Below are positions 47,171 through 58,714 of a stretch of 64,000 bases of DNA, piece after piece; position 1 is the first letter of the stretch; each line of letters starts with the position of its first letter. The notes under the pieces are model-generated. The model had not been told where the DNA came from and did no database searches. It was given only the letters and a program-made list of their open reading frames with translations. The stretch covers positions 207,328 through 271,327 of the forward strand of contig ML976982.1 in NCBI GenBank assembly GCA_010015675.1, read 5' to 3'. The translations under genes were made by a program, and so were the position numbers. Source of the DNA: Byssothecium circinans (lineage: Eukaryota; Ascomycota; Dothideomycetes; Pleosporales; Massarinaceae).

Positions 47171-49399
47171 ATGAACCGCTCAGGTCCGTTACCCTTTCTA
47201 TTCCGCTCAGCTTCCAGCCTCGTCATTGCCCGTCCTACCAACCAACCTTCACCGAGCCTACTTCCTATCTCACTTTCACCGAGCACATCGCGAATGCCAC
47301 CCTGCGCAAATCAACGCTACCGAAACCCTCTGCCTGATTCTTCCTCGAGCGACCTTGATTGGGTCATGCTCTCACCTCACTATTCCTCGTCAATTCTTCA
47401 ACACTCGATTACGCGCCTCGCGCAGCAAAGACACTGACGCTTTCTCTTTTACAGGACCTGCTGGTCAGACACTACGCAACATACCCTCGAACATGTTTCC
47501 AAATCAACAGAACAACGCTCGCGGCGGCCCACTCGGCGCGAACAGACTGCAGAATGGCAAGCTGGGTGGGTTGGACATGAAGTTGGCTTGCGTACATCTG
47601 GCTGACGGTGCGGTATATAGGCAACAACTCTCAATGGGGCTTTGGCGGACCTATGGGTGGAGCGCCAGGTTTGTCGAATGCACAACCACGAGCAAACGGT
47701 GCCGGTCTGTCCAGCTTCGCGCAGACAATCGGGGGCTCACAGTCCCATTCCTCTTTGAACCTTGAGTATGATTCTACCTCCAATATCCTCCATGGCGGAA
47801 AGCAAGAAGAGAAAAGCCAAACGCAGAGCCGAAGCTTAGGCCCGACTCGAAGCCAAAACCAAAACCAACCCCGTAAGAAAAGCACTCAAGCTAAATATTC
47901 ATGATGGCAGAGAATTCCCCTCATTGTCCGGCGCACCTCAATCTCAGCAGAACACTTCGTCGCAGCAGATGTGGTCATCAAATCCGTCATTACGAACAGC
48001 GCAGCACTCAACGATACAACGACCGCAGGGACAAGGAGCGCAGCAAGTTCAAAGTGGCCAATCTGCCAATCAGCAAATGCAGAATCACGGACACGACGAC
48101 GGGAACGGGACCGGTCCCGGCCAATTCTCGACAGGAGGCGATGACTACCGGTTCGGAGGACAATCAGGTGTGGGACAGCTTTCTGGCGGAGCTCAACCCC
48201 AGACCGGCAATATCGATGAGTTCCCACCACTAGGGGGAGGGGGCGCAGACGTCGGGCCCGACCGGAGAACAGGGATGATACAAAATGCTGCGGCGTATGG
48301 TGCGAACAGTAATACTGCCGCATTTCCAGGCCTTGGGCAGACGCGCAACGGCCTATCAAGTCCTACAGAAGGTCAGCAAGATCGTTCCTTGAATTCCGGA
48401 TTGCGGGGCAGTGGTATGTTTCCTAGGTGACGCGTGTGGATCCTTACTTACTTATCGTGCAGCGTCGCGAACGCCGTTCGAGAACATGCGGAACACGTCC
48501 ACAGCCTTGCAAGACGTACGTCTCCAATCCAGAGCTTCTACGCCCATGCTAAAATCTTGCTCAGGGTAACCAACGCGTCGGACAGAACCTTGGCAATTTA
48601 TCAAGTATGCCGTTCATAGGCTCCGCGCCGTCTAACATCCCGCCAGTTGGACAGCGACTACAGCAAAATCAATTCGAGCCAAGCTTCGGCGCCGACAACA
48701 TCGGTTCGCCAAACGCGCATCAGATACCACAGCAACCCAAGAAACTTGCAGATATGACGGAAACAGAACGATATGGTTTACCAGGTCTGCTCTCTATGAT
48801 ACCGCTTGAGAGCCCCGATTACTCCTCACTTGCCGTTGGACAAGATCTCACGGTGCTGGGACTTGACCTCAGCCGCCCAGAGTAGGTGCATGCCGCGAAT
48901 GTTGCAATCGTAGACTAATGTCGTAGCAATTCGCCCCTCCATCCTACATTCGGCTCGCCTTTCGTGGATACCAACGCCAAGCCGGTGATACCACCAGACT
49001 TCAAGCTTCCCGCGGCCTACACGGTCACCAATGTGCCTCCTCTGCACACCAAGGTCACCAGCTTCTCCGCGGAAACTCTACTTGCCATCTTCTATCAATT
49101 TCCACGGGATATTATGCAGGAAGTTGCTGCGAGTGAGCTATACAACCGCGACTGGAGGTGGCATATCAAACTGCAGCAATGGATGATGAAGGATCCCGAC
49201 CTGCCAGCACCCATCAGGATCTCGGCAAAGGTGGAGCGTGGGTGGTACTTGTTCTTCGATGTGACAAATTGGAGGAGGGAGAGGGTACGTCGACCGTTGC
49301 TCCCCCAAGACAAGGCTGACCATCATGCAGAGAGAGTTCGAGCTTGATTACGACCACCTAGACCAACGTCATGGACCGGTAATATCTGGGCAGCTATAG
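47171..49399 (+). CDS. NOT2: CCR4-NOT complex subunit NOT2
   Basis: Seven or more introns. It starts MNRS at 47171, and a long first intron (about 270 bp) ends in CTTTTACAG before GPAGQTLRNIPSNMFPNQQ. The following junctions read KLG/NNSQWGFGG, LNLE/EFPSLSGAPQSQ, LRGS/ASRTPFENM, TALQD/GNQRVGQNLG, SRPD/NSPLHPTFGSPF and WRRER/REFELDYD, all in frame. The N-terminal half is Gln/Gly/Ser-rich and disordered. The NOT-box domain (NOT2/3/5) at the C-terminus has AETLLAIFYQFPRDIMQEVA, LYNRDWRWHIKLQQWMMKDP and GWYLFFDVTNWRRER, and ends at TAG 49399. The complex shortens poly(A) tails and acts in transcription control. Confidence 0.94.
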
Positions 49400-49942
49400 A
49401 CTACTGCATCAGCCATTCCGAGGGTAAGACGTGCTTTGGGTGGCAGTATTTTAGCTGTCCGCTTGGATGTTGACCCATGGCCTACTCAGGACGGTCCGCA
49501 GTTGCGACATCCACGAGACAGAAAGAAGAAGCTGTTCAACAGCAATAACAGCAACGTCCATAAGGGCTGCAGAGCTAATCGAATGCGTTTCGGGACGAGA
49601 AAAGCATATTGACCGACACTGAGGTGAACTAATTATCATAGCGCTTCCACGCAACTCTTGACCGAGACAGAGATAGAGACATGCCGTGTTTGCTACAATG
49701 TTCTTCTGACCTTCACGAGTGAAGGACAAGCATAGGTGGGTGCCCAACGGGCCTTCCTCAATCTTGGAAGGTGCGCGGTTGCTCTTTCTTCTCTCACCGT
49801 TTGCACTTACTAATATCGTTGTTTCCCACACTTTCCGCTTGTACCCTCTTTGACAAATATCCTTCTCTTCTATGCGCAATTCCTACCTTCAACCCGACTC
49901 TTTTCGTAGAAACTGACCATAGTGCCACACGACTTGTTCAAC
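49400..49942. other. Intergenic region
   Basis: Nothing recognised; 5' flank of the next gene. Confidence 0.45.
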
Positions 49943-50609
49943 ATGCAATCAGCCGTGGCCACAACCCACGGCTCAGAAGCTGAACAAGCTCGCCTTGTGC
50001 TTTTCAACCTCTCAGCCGCTGTCCGCGAAATGACACCCATCGGCGCCAAGAAGATCCCAGCAGAGCCCAAACGATTCAATCTACTCGCACGTCCACATGG
50101 CAACGTCTGTCGCTTCTGCGGCCTTCCCGGTCACCAGTCCATCAGTCTCACAAACGCCGCCTCCTGCCACACCGCCATCCTCTCACTCTTCGACTTCTGG
50201 GAAGACATCGCTGAGAAGGTCAATTTTCTCCAAAGTACGTCCACCAGTTTCAACGACGCTATCACCAAGCACCATCCAACATATGAGTTGCGTCACGACA
50301 ACACACCGCAGGTTGGTGGGGAGATAGAGAAGGTGTTACTGGATCGACTCACGAGGAACTACCTAAAGTTTCAGGCATGGGTTTCGAGGGTTAGGGCCAA
50401 GATCAATGTGTTGGTGGATATGGAGGGGCAGGAGGGGAAGAAGTATGAGGTAGTCAGCGGGATGTTAAATGGCACCCTGCTCCGAGGGAAAACGCGTATG
50501 TATAGGTGTATTCGCTCGAATGGAACATGAGGGCTTGACTGACGAGAATATAGTGTCGGAGCTCTTCGTGGAGAGTCTAGAGGATAAGAAGATCACTGTC
50601 CTGGATTAA
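49943..50609 (+). CDS. Hypothetical protein with one Cys/His cluster
   Basis: Exon 1 starts MQSAVATTHGSEAEQARLVL at 49943 and ends in a GTATGT donor. The last exon (acceptor GAATATAG) encodes SELFVESLEDKKITVLD to TAA at 50609. The body has an early segment RPHGNVCRFCGLPGHQ with a further Cys about 13 residues on, a possible single zinc site. A helical part follows (FWEDIAEKVNFLQSTSTSFN, VLLDRLTRNYLKFQAWVSRV). The late acidic tail is only reached if the intron is removed; otherwise the frame ends at 50530. I do not recognise a family. Confidence 0.65.
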
Positions 50610-51567
50610 CGGAGGCCGATTTCGGCTCCTATAACCATATACAGACAAGTCAAGCAAATACTCCCCCTGATTCGAGCTCGACACTGGTAAACCGTTGCCA
50701 AACTTTTGGGGGGAAAGCCTGAACACATGACTTCACAGGTCACTTGACATCTAGAATATCATTCAGCACGATCACAATGATTCCCACTGAGCTCTTTTCA
50801 ATAACTTATTCCCGGTCGATATCGGGTAGCGTGGCGTTCCCTTGTCTTGTTCTTCCTTTCCATTAGAGTCATCAACGGCACAAGTAACGAGGTTCAGGCG
50901 TCTATCCCACCGCCTGAACTCATTCATAAAAGCTGCCTAGAGCAAAAGCGTCATCTATTTGTGCGTTGCGATTTTTCAGTTCGCATTTGCATATTGTACT
51001 ATAACCAACATGCTCGGTAGAAAATAACCGTCTCACTGTTTAATTCTTGAATGTAACAAGTAAATCTTTAGGCTTTGCGTATGTACAGAGAGTACATACG
51101 ATAGAGCAAGTGTATTTTGTAATAATTCTGTGGATCTGCTTTATATTTTGTACGATTACTTTGCGCATTATCGCTCAGAATCGCTAGTTTTCGATCAATG
51201 AGATGCTGGTTGGTGACAGACATTAGCTACACAAGCCTCGCTACTTCTTTTCAACTCTTTTGATAACGAAGATAACGAAGACCAAGAAACAACGTCTTCA
51301 TGCTAGTTGGAAAATGAAGTCATTTTACAATTCCATGGGTCGGCATCTTGTTTGCTTAGTAAGGGGTTGCACGCGAGAGCAACACGCATTAGATAGATTC
51401 AGTGAAAGAAGCGAGGAAACGGTATCCACCAATGGTAAATTTTACAACTATCCAATTCAATTTGCGGGAATGCTTGCACACAAGCCTGTACACACCAGAT
51501 GTTTTTGTAATTGGCTTTGGATTGCTGCACGAATCTCAAACAGTCGATTTTTTCTTCATCCCGTACC
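50610..51567. other. Intergenic region
   Basis: AT-rich, about 950 bp, no gene recognised on either strand. Confidence 0.5.
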
Positions 51568-52863
51568 TCATACTGTCGCTCCAGTGATTTGCACCGAGTA
51601 GCTCAGTCCCTTGTTCAAGTCCGCGGGAATACTAAACGCATCGTACTGTACTAGTGCCGGCGTATTCGCAACCACAAGACTAACCTCCTCTCCGCTCGCC
51701 AATGTCACACTCGCGCTCCCGTTCGCAAAGTCAACATATCTGGTCACACTGCTTCCCTTTACCGCTAAGGTCGCTGTATAGCTACCTCCACCACTGACCG
51801 TGATCGCAACAGTCACCGAAGTTCCCGTCGCTTTCAGAGGCGTAATATTAGCACCCATGTATCGCGGTGCTCTCGCCGCTTTCACGGTGTACTTCCCGTT
51901 GCCATTCAAGTCGAGATTCGCGTAGTTGATGGATTTGCGTTGGTTGTTGAAGATGGCTTGGGCTTTAGGGTGGTTGATATCGACGTATGCCATGCGTGCC
52001 CAGTATCTGCCAATGACTTTCTGAATGGTAACGCCGCTGAGTAGACGTTCGAGGGAGTGAAGGGGTGTTTCGTTGCTGTTGAGCTTGTACTTGCGGATCA
52101 TATCTAATAAGACCGTTTTGCCTAGACCGGAGAAGCTGTCGGGATTATTCGTGATGTAGGATAGGAGTGGAAATGCTTGATAGTAGTTCCCACTTCCACT
52201 CGTCCCGTCCACAATGACTCGGAAGCTATCTCCGATCACTTTCTTAGGCTCAATGAGTGAGTCACCTCCGGGAAGGCCGGCTGCTGAGCGTGCAGCCTCG
52301 CACGTCGGTGTAGCAAAGTAGACGTCTGCGATGAAATTTGCAATGGTTTCCCACCAAGCCCCCGTCCTCGTCTGATCAATCCAGTTCTTCTCGCTGTAAT
52401 GCATCACATGACCAAACTCATGCACAATGACTCCCGGCGTTGTCATATACTTATCCACAACCTTCAAAAACGCAAATCCCGCATTCGCATCAGTCCACGT
52501 TTGTGCCGCGGCGCCAGGCATGCTGCCGTCAGCCACCTGGAATATATTCATCTTGTACCAGGGCCCGACTTCTTTGCCGACGCCTCCAGTATTCCAGCTT
52601 AGTCCGGGAGTTCGCCAGCCGAGCTCGGTCACGAAACATTGGTGCGCTGCTTCCATGACTTTGAGGGCTTGGTCGGCCGTCGTTGAAGAGGCGCCGTAGA
52701 CGCGGAAGTGTGCGCTGTCTTTGTAGGTCCCAGAGCCGCCGCCTATGGCGGCGTTGGGTGTGTATTGAGCGGGTGCGGTGGCTTGTCGTGGGGTTGATGG
52801 TGGGAGGGCGGCTGCGAGGAGGGCATGGCTGCTAAGAAGAGTCGCAAGAGTGGAAAAGTGCAT
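51568..52863 (-). CDS. Secreted DUF6055 protein with HExxH metalloprotease motif
   Basis: A single-exon 431-aa protein. Signal peptide HFSTLATLLSSHALLAAALP starts at ATG 52863; an ATG 16 codons earlier would put polar residues before it. The catalytic-type zinc motif HEFGHVMHY lies near residue 150, followed by WWETIANFIADVYFATPTC with a candidate third ligand or Glu. The pattern SGNYYQAFPLLSYITNNPDS matches DUF6055 proteins found in fungi and bacteria. The last 100 residues form a beta-rich domain (TVAITVSGGGSYTATLAVKG, SASVTLASGEEVSLVVANTP), often a carbohydrate- or wall-binding module. Extracellular protease activity is inferred from the motif. It borders the CFEM cluster, so this stretch of the window is rich in secreted proteins. 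Confidence 0.85.
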   Translation of the reverse strand: MHFSTLATLLSSHALLAAALPPSTPRQATAPAQYTPNAAIGGGSGTYKDSAHFRVYGASSTTADQALKVMEAAHQCFVTELGWRTPGLSWNTGGVGKEVGPWYKMNIFQVADGSMPGAAAQTWTDANAGFAFLKVVDKYMTTPGVIVHEFGHVMHYSEKNWIDQTRTGAWWETIANFIADVYFATPTCEAARSAAGLPGGDSLIEPKKVIGDSFRVIVDGTSGSGNYYQAFPLLSYITNNPDSFSGLGKTVLLDMIRKYKLNSNETPLHSLERLLSGVTIQKVIGRYWARMAYVDINHPKAQAIFNNQRKSINYANLDLNGNGKYTVKAARAPRYMGANITPLKATGTSVTVAITVSGGGSYTATLAVKGSSVTRYVDFANGSASVTLASGEEVSLVVANTPALVQYDAFSIPADLNKGLSYSVQITGATV

Positions 52864-54173
52864 ATCGACGGCTTGACTGTGTTTCGAGGAAGATAAAGAC
52901 TGAGTGATCAAAGATCAAAAACCAACCTACCCATCAAAGTGTAAAGTGACATACTACGGAGAAATTACGGATTAGGAATCCTATAGGACATTTGATAAGG
53001 TTGGGAAGGGTGGTGGTAAAGTGGCAGTTGCTTTAAAACAATAAGGAAGACGAGGACATGACTGGACGGTGTGTTGAGATAACATATTGGAACGGCACTT
53101 TGGCAACAGCCGAGCATCGTGAACGTTGAACCAGGCAAGGATTTCCCACCGGTGGGAGGAATTTACGACAAAAGTTGAGAGCAGACATACAAACCCGAAG
53201 TCTCCGAGTTCCAAGGTCTGCCCATGTCTCGTGCTTCACCTCTTGTTTGCTGCTGAAGGTTCCTGTGTCCACAGGTCTGGACACAGGGAGGCTAAGGAAT
53301 CATAGTAGAAGGGACATAATTTATCTTGATAGTGCTGCAGTAATGGTTGGATGATGGAACAGAAAATAATGAAGAAGGGTGGGGGAAGACGAGCCAGCAG
53401 CGCGTTGGTGTGGAAGACTCCCACTGACGCGTGCTTAGTAATCGCAACTTCACACAACTCAACCACGTCCCTTCTCTCATCCTAATTGCAATTCCATCGA
53501 AGTGGATTCTGAATGCGCTCACTGGAATAGGAAAATAGTCACAGCCATCCTTGTAACAGCGTCCTCGCAGCAACGCCAACCCAAGAAAATGTTTGCTACC
53601 AAGGTGAGGTACAAATTGCCCACCACCGATTGCGAATCGTGCGTAGTGTACTCGTCACCTCCGCCTCCGCTTCCTTGCTTGTCTCACTTGTATCCCCAGA
53701 TGTCATCAGTCTTTCACCGGTCAAAAGTTCATTGCATCACCTGAACCACAGTGCGGCTCATGGTTGCCTTCAATCAGATATCTCACTGACAATCACCTCT
53801 CCTCACGCCACCATCAATCAGCGTAGATTTTGTCTGGATCTATATGCTTAGGAGTGCAGAGCTCGTTACGATATACTAAAGAACTGGGGGGGCTAAGAGC
53901 GCGCAACCTGCACGGAACGAACAAGACTGTACAACATTTGCCCAACCCTGAAGTTCCCAAAGGTGTCGATGCCGTGCACAAACACAAACACCACAAACGA
54001 ACGAATGTATTCGGCATCGTTACATCCGTTTCTTTCTTCCCCGCACATTACAAGAGCTGGTAGAAGAACTTGCGTTTGTCTGTCTTCCGAGCCTGAACAC
54101 TCAGACACTTTCACGTCTTCTGATTTCTTTTGAGACCACAACGCCCCACCTTTATTGTATTCGCTTGCCTGCT
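52864..54173. other. Intergenic region before the CFEM cluster
   Basis: Short open frames on both strands, none with a protein pattern. No further CFEM copy was seen here. Confidence 0.4.
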
Positions 54174-55180
54174 ATGCCTCGAAAAGCATTTACTCTTTTG
54201 GGTGCCATCCTTGCATCCGTGGTAATAAAAAATACAAATGCACAGTCATTAACCTTCCCTGGCTTGCCAGAATGCGCTGTGAGTTCTCTTCACCGGCTCT
54301 GATATCGCATTCAACGCTGATCTATTCGAAGGAATCCTGCACTCTCGGCAAACTCGCAACAATAAAAGGTCAATTTCACTGCACGGGCAGTGATTCGAGC
54401 TGTCCCTGTGAGCATGGTTTCGAGAAGGCTGTGGGCGAGTGCAAAGGAGGATGTGATCCGGATGATGCGCAGGAGGTGGATAACTGGGCCTCGAAATGGT
54501 GCGGTTGTGAGTTATCCTCCTCAGTATGACACAGAGTATAAAGAGAGGAGATATTAATGTTTGCGTAGCCAATACGGTATTATCGAGCTCTCCGACATCT
54601 TCTAGTTCCACACCGTTGCGAACCTCACCATCAAGCCTCATTGGAACACCGCCTCGTTCTTCAATACGGATTTCGGTGCTTGCCACCAGTGATACCACGG
54701 GTCAGGAGACGAGCCTGACGCCCACTGCACTGAGCACGAGCACATCTAGATCAAGACCTATCTTCACGGCGACTCCCATCGTACTGGTACGTACTTCATC
54801 GCTCCGAGTCGGAGATTCTAACGAGACGTGCTGATGATAACACATTATCGGTTATATAGAATGGGGAATCTTTTATGACGGAAAGTCCATCCTCACCAGG
54901 CATATCAAGATCTGCGAGAATTGGTATAGTTGTAGGCGCGTCTTGCGCCGCGATCGTACTCGCTGGCGTGTGTTTGGGGGCATATGTCATTGGAAGACGC
55001 AAGCGCACTCATCATTCCTCCTCTTCTTTTCAAGAACCGTCGGAATATTCGAACCAGAAGCCAGCTTTGCTTCATCCTACGCTACTCCCGGACATAGATG
55101 CACTGCAGATACCGGTACATGAAATGGAGTCGCCAACGAACGCAACCGTTGGCAGAGCCGAACTGCCTGAGAAGCAGTGA
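54174..55180 (+). CDS. CFEM-domain membrane protein, copy 1
   Basis: Four exons: 54174-54278, 54332 to about 54508, a Ser/Thr exon to about 54786, and the last to 55180. Signal peptide AFTLLGAILASVVIKNTNAQ, then the CFEM domain with all eight cysteines (LPECA|ESC, FHC, SSCPC, GEC, GGC, KWC). A Ser/Thr/Pro-rich stalk follows (NTVLSSSPTSSSSTPLRTSP). One membrane helix (IGIVVGASCAAIVLAGVCLG) and a short cytoplasmic tail end the protein. Intron 1 is phase 0, two residues after the first Cys; intron 2 is phase 1, just after the eighth Cys. CFEM proteins serve in haem uptake, adhesion or signalling at the cell surface. The Asp that ligates haem in well-studied members is not evident between Cys2 and Cys3. 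Confidence 0.85.
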
Positions 55181-55490
55181 TGCCAGGTCACTTCTGGATG
55201 ACACTTCTTTTTCATTTCGTTTTGAGCAAGATGACATTTTTGAGGTTCCAAGTCGTTACATTGTTTGCGTTCATGAGTCGTACGAGGTGGAGAGATATGC
55301 GGGACACGTCACGAACTTAATGGTTTCACCGTTCATTACAATATTGGATCAAATATGGGCACAGTATCATCATCATTTGAAGTTTCAAATTATTTCTGCT
55401 TTTTCGCATATCCTTCGGCGCCCATCAACACGAACCAGTGGTCATGCCTTAAGGGTTAGGTCCTCGTTCTTGCACTACGGCTTGGGTAAC

Positions 55491-56119
55491 ATGGCAAGTC
55501 TTGGATGCTATGCCACCTTACGGAGCACGTGTGTTCTACCCTGTCATCATTATAAATACAAAATAACCTTCTGCTACAGAATCTTACTTAGACAGGGTAA
55601 TACATTCGATACACAGAGAACATGGGTGTGCAGCGGGCGACTTGGAATGCGAGTGTGGTGAAGGCAACCTAAAATAGCAGTTCAAGTCTTGTGGCAGCTC
55701 GAAGTATAACGCAGATTGTTCGACTTCGATGGCATCTTGCGATGGACTGTATTGCGTTGATGAGTTCTCAGGCTGATGTCATCACTTCGGAAAAGTATAG
55801 AGTCTTCAAGGAGATTGAGCTAGTTCAACATCATCCTGGGCGACAGTGGACTCAAGCGTCATAACATCCACAGATGCACGGTTTAGACTTATGTTCACGC
55901 CTAGGATGGTACCGTTACCAGGACTTTGGCCGTCTGTATCTTCCTCTTAACCAACACGAAGCTCTTCATCGTTCACAAGTATGCTAGCACCCTCAAACTT
56001 CTTATCACAAGCAGTGACAGTCTCGATGATCACGACGTCTACTCTTATCACTCTCCCCATAACTCTGACCACTCCAAATGCCTCGATATATACCACTTCG
56101 ACGTCTTTCTCTTGTTCTA
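55491..56119 (+). pseudogene. Decayed CFEM gene
   Basis: A VLPCH remnant of exon 1 is followed by an acceptor CTACAG at about 55579 and an exon-2 remnant (ESYLDRV, then GCAAGDLECECGEGNLK). It is broken by TAG at 55675-55677 and continues QFKSCGSSKYNADC and SCDGLYC. The Cys spacing (C-x6-CxC...C...C) matches the neighbours. Further on a Ser/Thr-rich stalk (SSSSFTSMLAPSNFLSQAVT, SMITTSTLITLPITLTTPN) ends in TAG at about 56119. No transmembrane helix remains. The second cysteine is Tyr, as in copy 2 downstream. Confidence 0.6.
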
Positions 56120-56736
56120 GAGTCTCGAGAACATAGATTGTCGGTGTATCCTGCGCTCTTGCCTTGATTCCCGCTTCGGATATTACCATCTCCATGAATA
56201 GAGGATGCTAAGGTCAAATGAAATGCTGCGCTGTGCATCATGGGCCGTTCTCCACTTCAGTGGACGAGAAGTCCGCATGACGAGAATTCATGGCACTGGA
56301 GTTCGGTAGAGCAGGCATATCAACGTGTGGGCAACGACATGAAGTAATCCAAAGATATAGGCCGTATCTCCACCTTACACAAATGTGAGAAATAGGAAGT
56401 CTTAAAAGCATTACACCAGTACAAATAACATGGGGTATTCCGGCTAAATTGTTGAGAAAGACTTCGAGCTCTGACAGGACATGATCACAGTCACCTATCG
56501 ATAGCCTTGGGTATCGTCACATTACGAACACCAAATCAACCATACACATGGCGCAGTTTATTGTTTTTTGATTCGCTGTTGTTCACTGATGTTGGATTAT
56601 AGCGTGTGGGGAATCCCATCCTTCCGTCTCTCTTCTATAAACGTCGATTCATTCGCCCCTCCTGGAACTAGCTTCTTGCTCGTGCTCTTCGGGAGTGATC
56701 ATCGGGAGTGATCATCGGAAGCCAATTGACATAATC
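56120..56736. other. Intergenic region
   Basis: Spacer between the CFEM remnant and copy 2, with a tandem GGGAGTGATCATCGG duplication at about 56690-56720. No gene. Confidence 0.45.
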
Positions 56737-57699
56737 ATGTTGTTTGAACCCATTTTTCAGTATCTCCTTCTTTACCTCTTCTTAACCGCCGCAGTTTGGT
56801 CGTGTGGGGAGGCTAAATCAGCCATTCCACCATGTGCGGTACGTCATTCCTCCATGCTAGATTAACAAAACAAACCCGGTGAAAAAAAAATAACTTGAAG
56901 TAACCTCAAACCAGTCGAGCTACGAAGGGAAAGAAATAAAAGCAGTATCAGGACCGAATGGATGCGGCCGCAGCTCACATGAACATGCCTGCGTGTGTGA
57001 CCATGGTGTCGAGGAAAAGTTCGATGTATGCGCGACGAACTGTGATTCGAACGATGCAGAGAAGATGGCATCGTTTGCGGAGGAGTTCTGCACAACTAAA
57101 GGCATGTTGTTCACCGAGTCCTTTTAATCTGCGAGCATCCATTTGCTAACAGGACTTTAGAGAGTTCAATATCACCGGAGTCGTTAAGTTCAACAAAGTG
57201 GCCATCAGCCACTGCTACCTCGATCAGTGCTAGTCCTCCCGTCTCTACGTCGACTCCGCCAAGCAAAATAGTAAATATTCGGAATCACTACTCTACCAGA
57301 CTGTCAGCACTTCTCACTTTGCGGCGAGATGCATCGTTAGAAACCGACCAACCAACAGCCGATTGGATTCCATATCTACTGGTGAATCTTTTATTGAACC
57401 CGAAGGACTACCTGAGCATTCCCAAATTCGTATCCTACCAAGTCCCGAGATCTGAAAACGAGGGGGTAAAAACTGTTTACGCCATGATAGCTGTGGGCTC
57501 ATCTTTGGGGACCCTAATCATTGCTTCCGTCATCATCGCCGCATATCTCTACGGCAGACCCAGAGCAAGACAGCAAATTTCCAGGACCTGGATCAACCAA
57601 AGAATTACTTGGCCGCTTCCCACGCGCTTCCGAGCTGAACTCGATGGTCAATCCGTCAAAGAGTTGGAGCATATACACGAATTGCCTGAGCAACTCTAA
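56737..57699 (+). CDS. CFEM-like membrane protein, copy 2
   Basis: Starts MLFEPIFQYLLLYLFLTAAV (signal peptide) at 56737. Exon 1 ends IPPCA|GTACGT. Exon 2 runs SSYEGKEIKAVSGPNGCG to EEFCTTK, where the donor is GC (AAAG|GCATGT) with acceptor TTTAG. Then comes a Ser/Thr/Pro stalk (SATATSISASPPVSTSTPPS) and an open stretch. One helix (MIAVGSSLGTLIIASVIIAA) and a tail ending ELPEQL complete it. Only seven of the eight CFEM cysteines remain: position 2 is Tyr (TAC). Intron phases 0 and 1 match copies 1 and 3. The stretch between about 57270 and 57340 could be coding or a small intron; it is open without one. Confidence 0.75.
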
Positions 57700-58518
57700 T
57701 GACAAGCATGGGTGGTACCAGTGCTTTCGAAGGGGCAAGATTTTCGAGAGATACGAACTCAGTTCCTTATCAGTGGTGGTTGCCTCGTGCGACTAATATG
57801 TTTCGCGCTGGTACCCGTCACACAAGCGGTACCGCCCGCAAGTGTCATTGTATACCTAGTAGTGTGGCGTTGCGTGATTACACGAGTTTATTGACGCGTC
57901 CGTTTCCATTGCCTTGGGCTATGCATTTACAGGCAATGATCGAGCCGATTGGATGGGGTCCAATCAAGGCAAATTTTTTTTACTGAGACATGGATCCTTT
58001 GCCATATTTGATCTGAGATCAGCTTACAGTGAGGTGACAAAAAAATTCAGCGATATCTCTCACCGTACCTTGGGCTGGACTGTTGCCTGTTTCCTGTGTA
58101 TTGGTTTTCGAGCCAATTAATCGAAGAGCTTACGCTTTGCTCAGGTGAAAGGCAACAGATTACTATGCACTGATATTTGCTGAGCCCCCTCAGCTGGAGC
58201 TGGAAGAGTTCAGAACTGCTCAAATTCAACCTTGCGAATTGGCTCCATACATTTTTTCTCAGCCAGCAACCACCATTTCCCTGAATAGGCGATATCACTG
58301 TATTCAGGCCTTCTCTTTTCTCGCGCTGTCATGCCAATACATACGTATGCCAACCCCACCCGTTACACGGGACCAGGCAGATGGGATGACAAGCAGGTTC
58401 GACAAGCAGGCACGACAGACACGATAGACTAGTGAGAGGAAAAACTGAGACCATCGCAGGTGCTCTATCCACAAGTGAGAAAACTACTCCATGTAAGAAG
58501 ACAAATAGCGCTTTCTTC
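57700..58518. other. Intergenic region
   Basis: No gene recognised. Leads into the promoter of CFEM copy 3. Confidence 0.45.
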
Positions 58519-58529
58519 ATATATAAATG
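58519..58529 (+). promoter_or_regulatory. TATA-type core promoter of CFEM copy 3
   Basis: CATATATAAAT lies about 190 bp before the ATG at 58715, followed by a pyrimidine-rich leader. Confidence 0.4.
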
Positions 58530-58714
58530 CTCGTGGCCTTTCGCTCCTGTCCTCGCCTTCTGTTACCATCTCATCCTTCCTCACTTTGTCCCTTACACCT
58601 AGGACATATTCTTTCTCCCCACAGGAACGACCAAGTCGACGGCATCTACCGACAACCAACTAATTTGACAGCGTCCACCTGCGACACCGATCAACAACAC
58701 ATTGCTAGCCAACC

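Noticed and set aside
55947..56195. 82-codon minus-strand frame
   Set aside because: The plus strand there carries the Ser/Thr stalk of the CFEM remnant, which explains the open complement.
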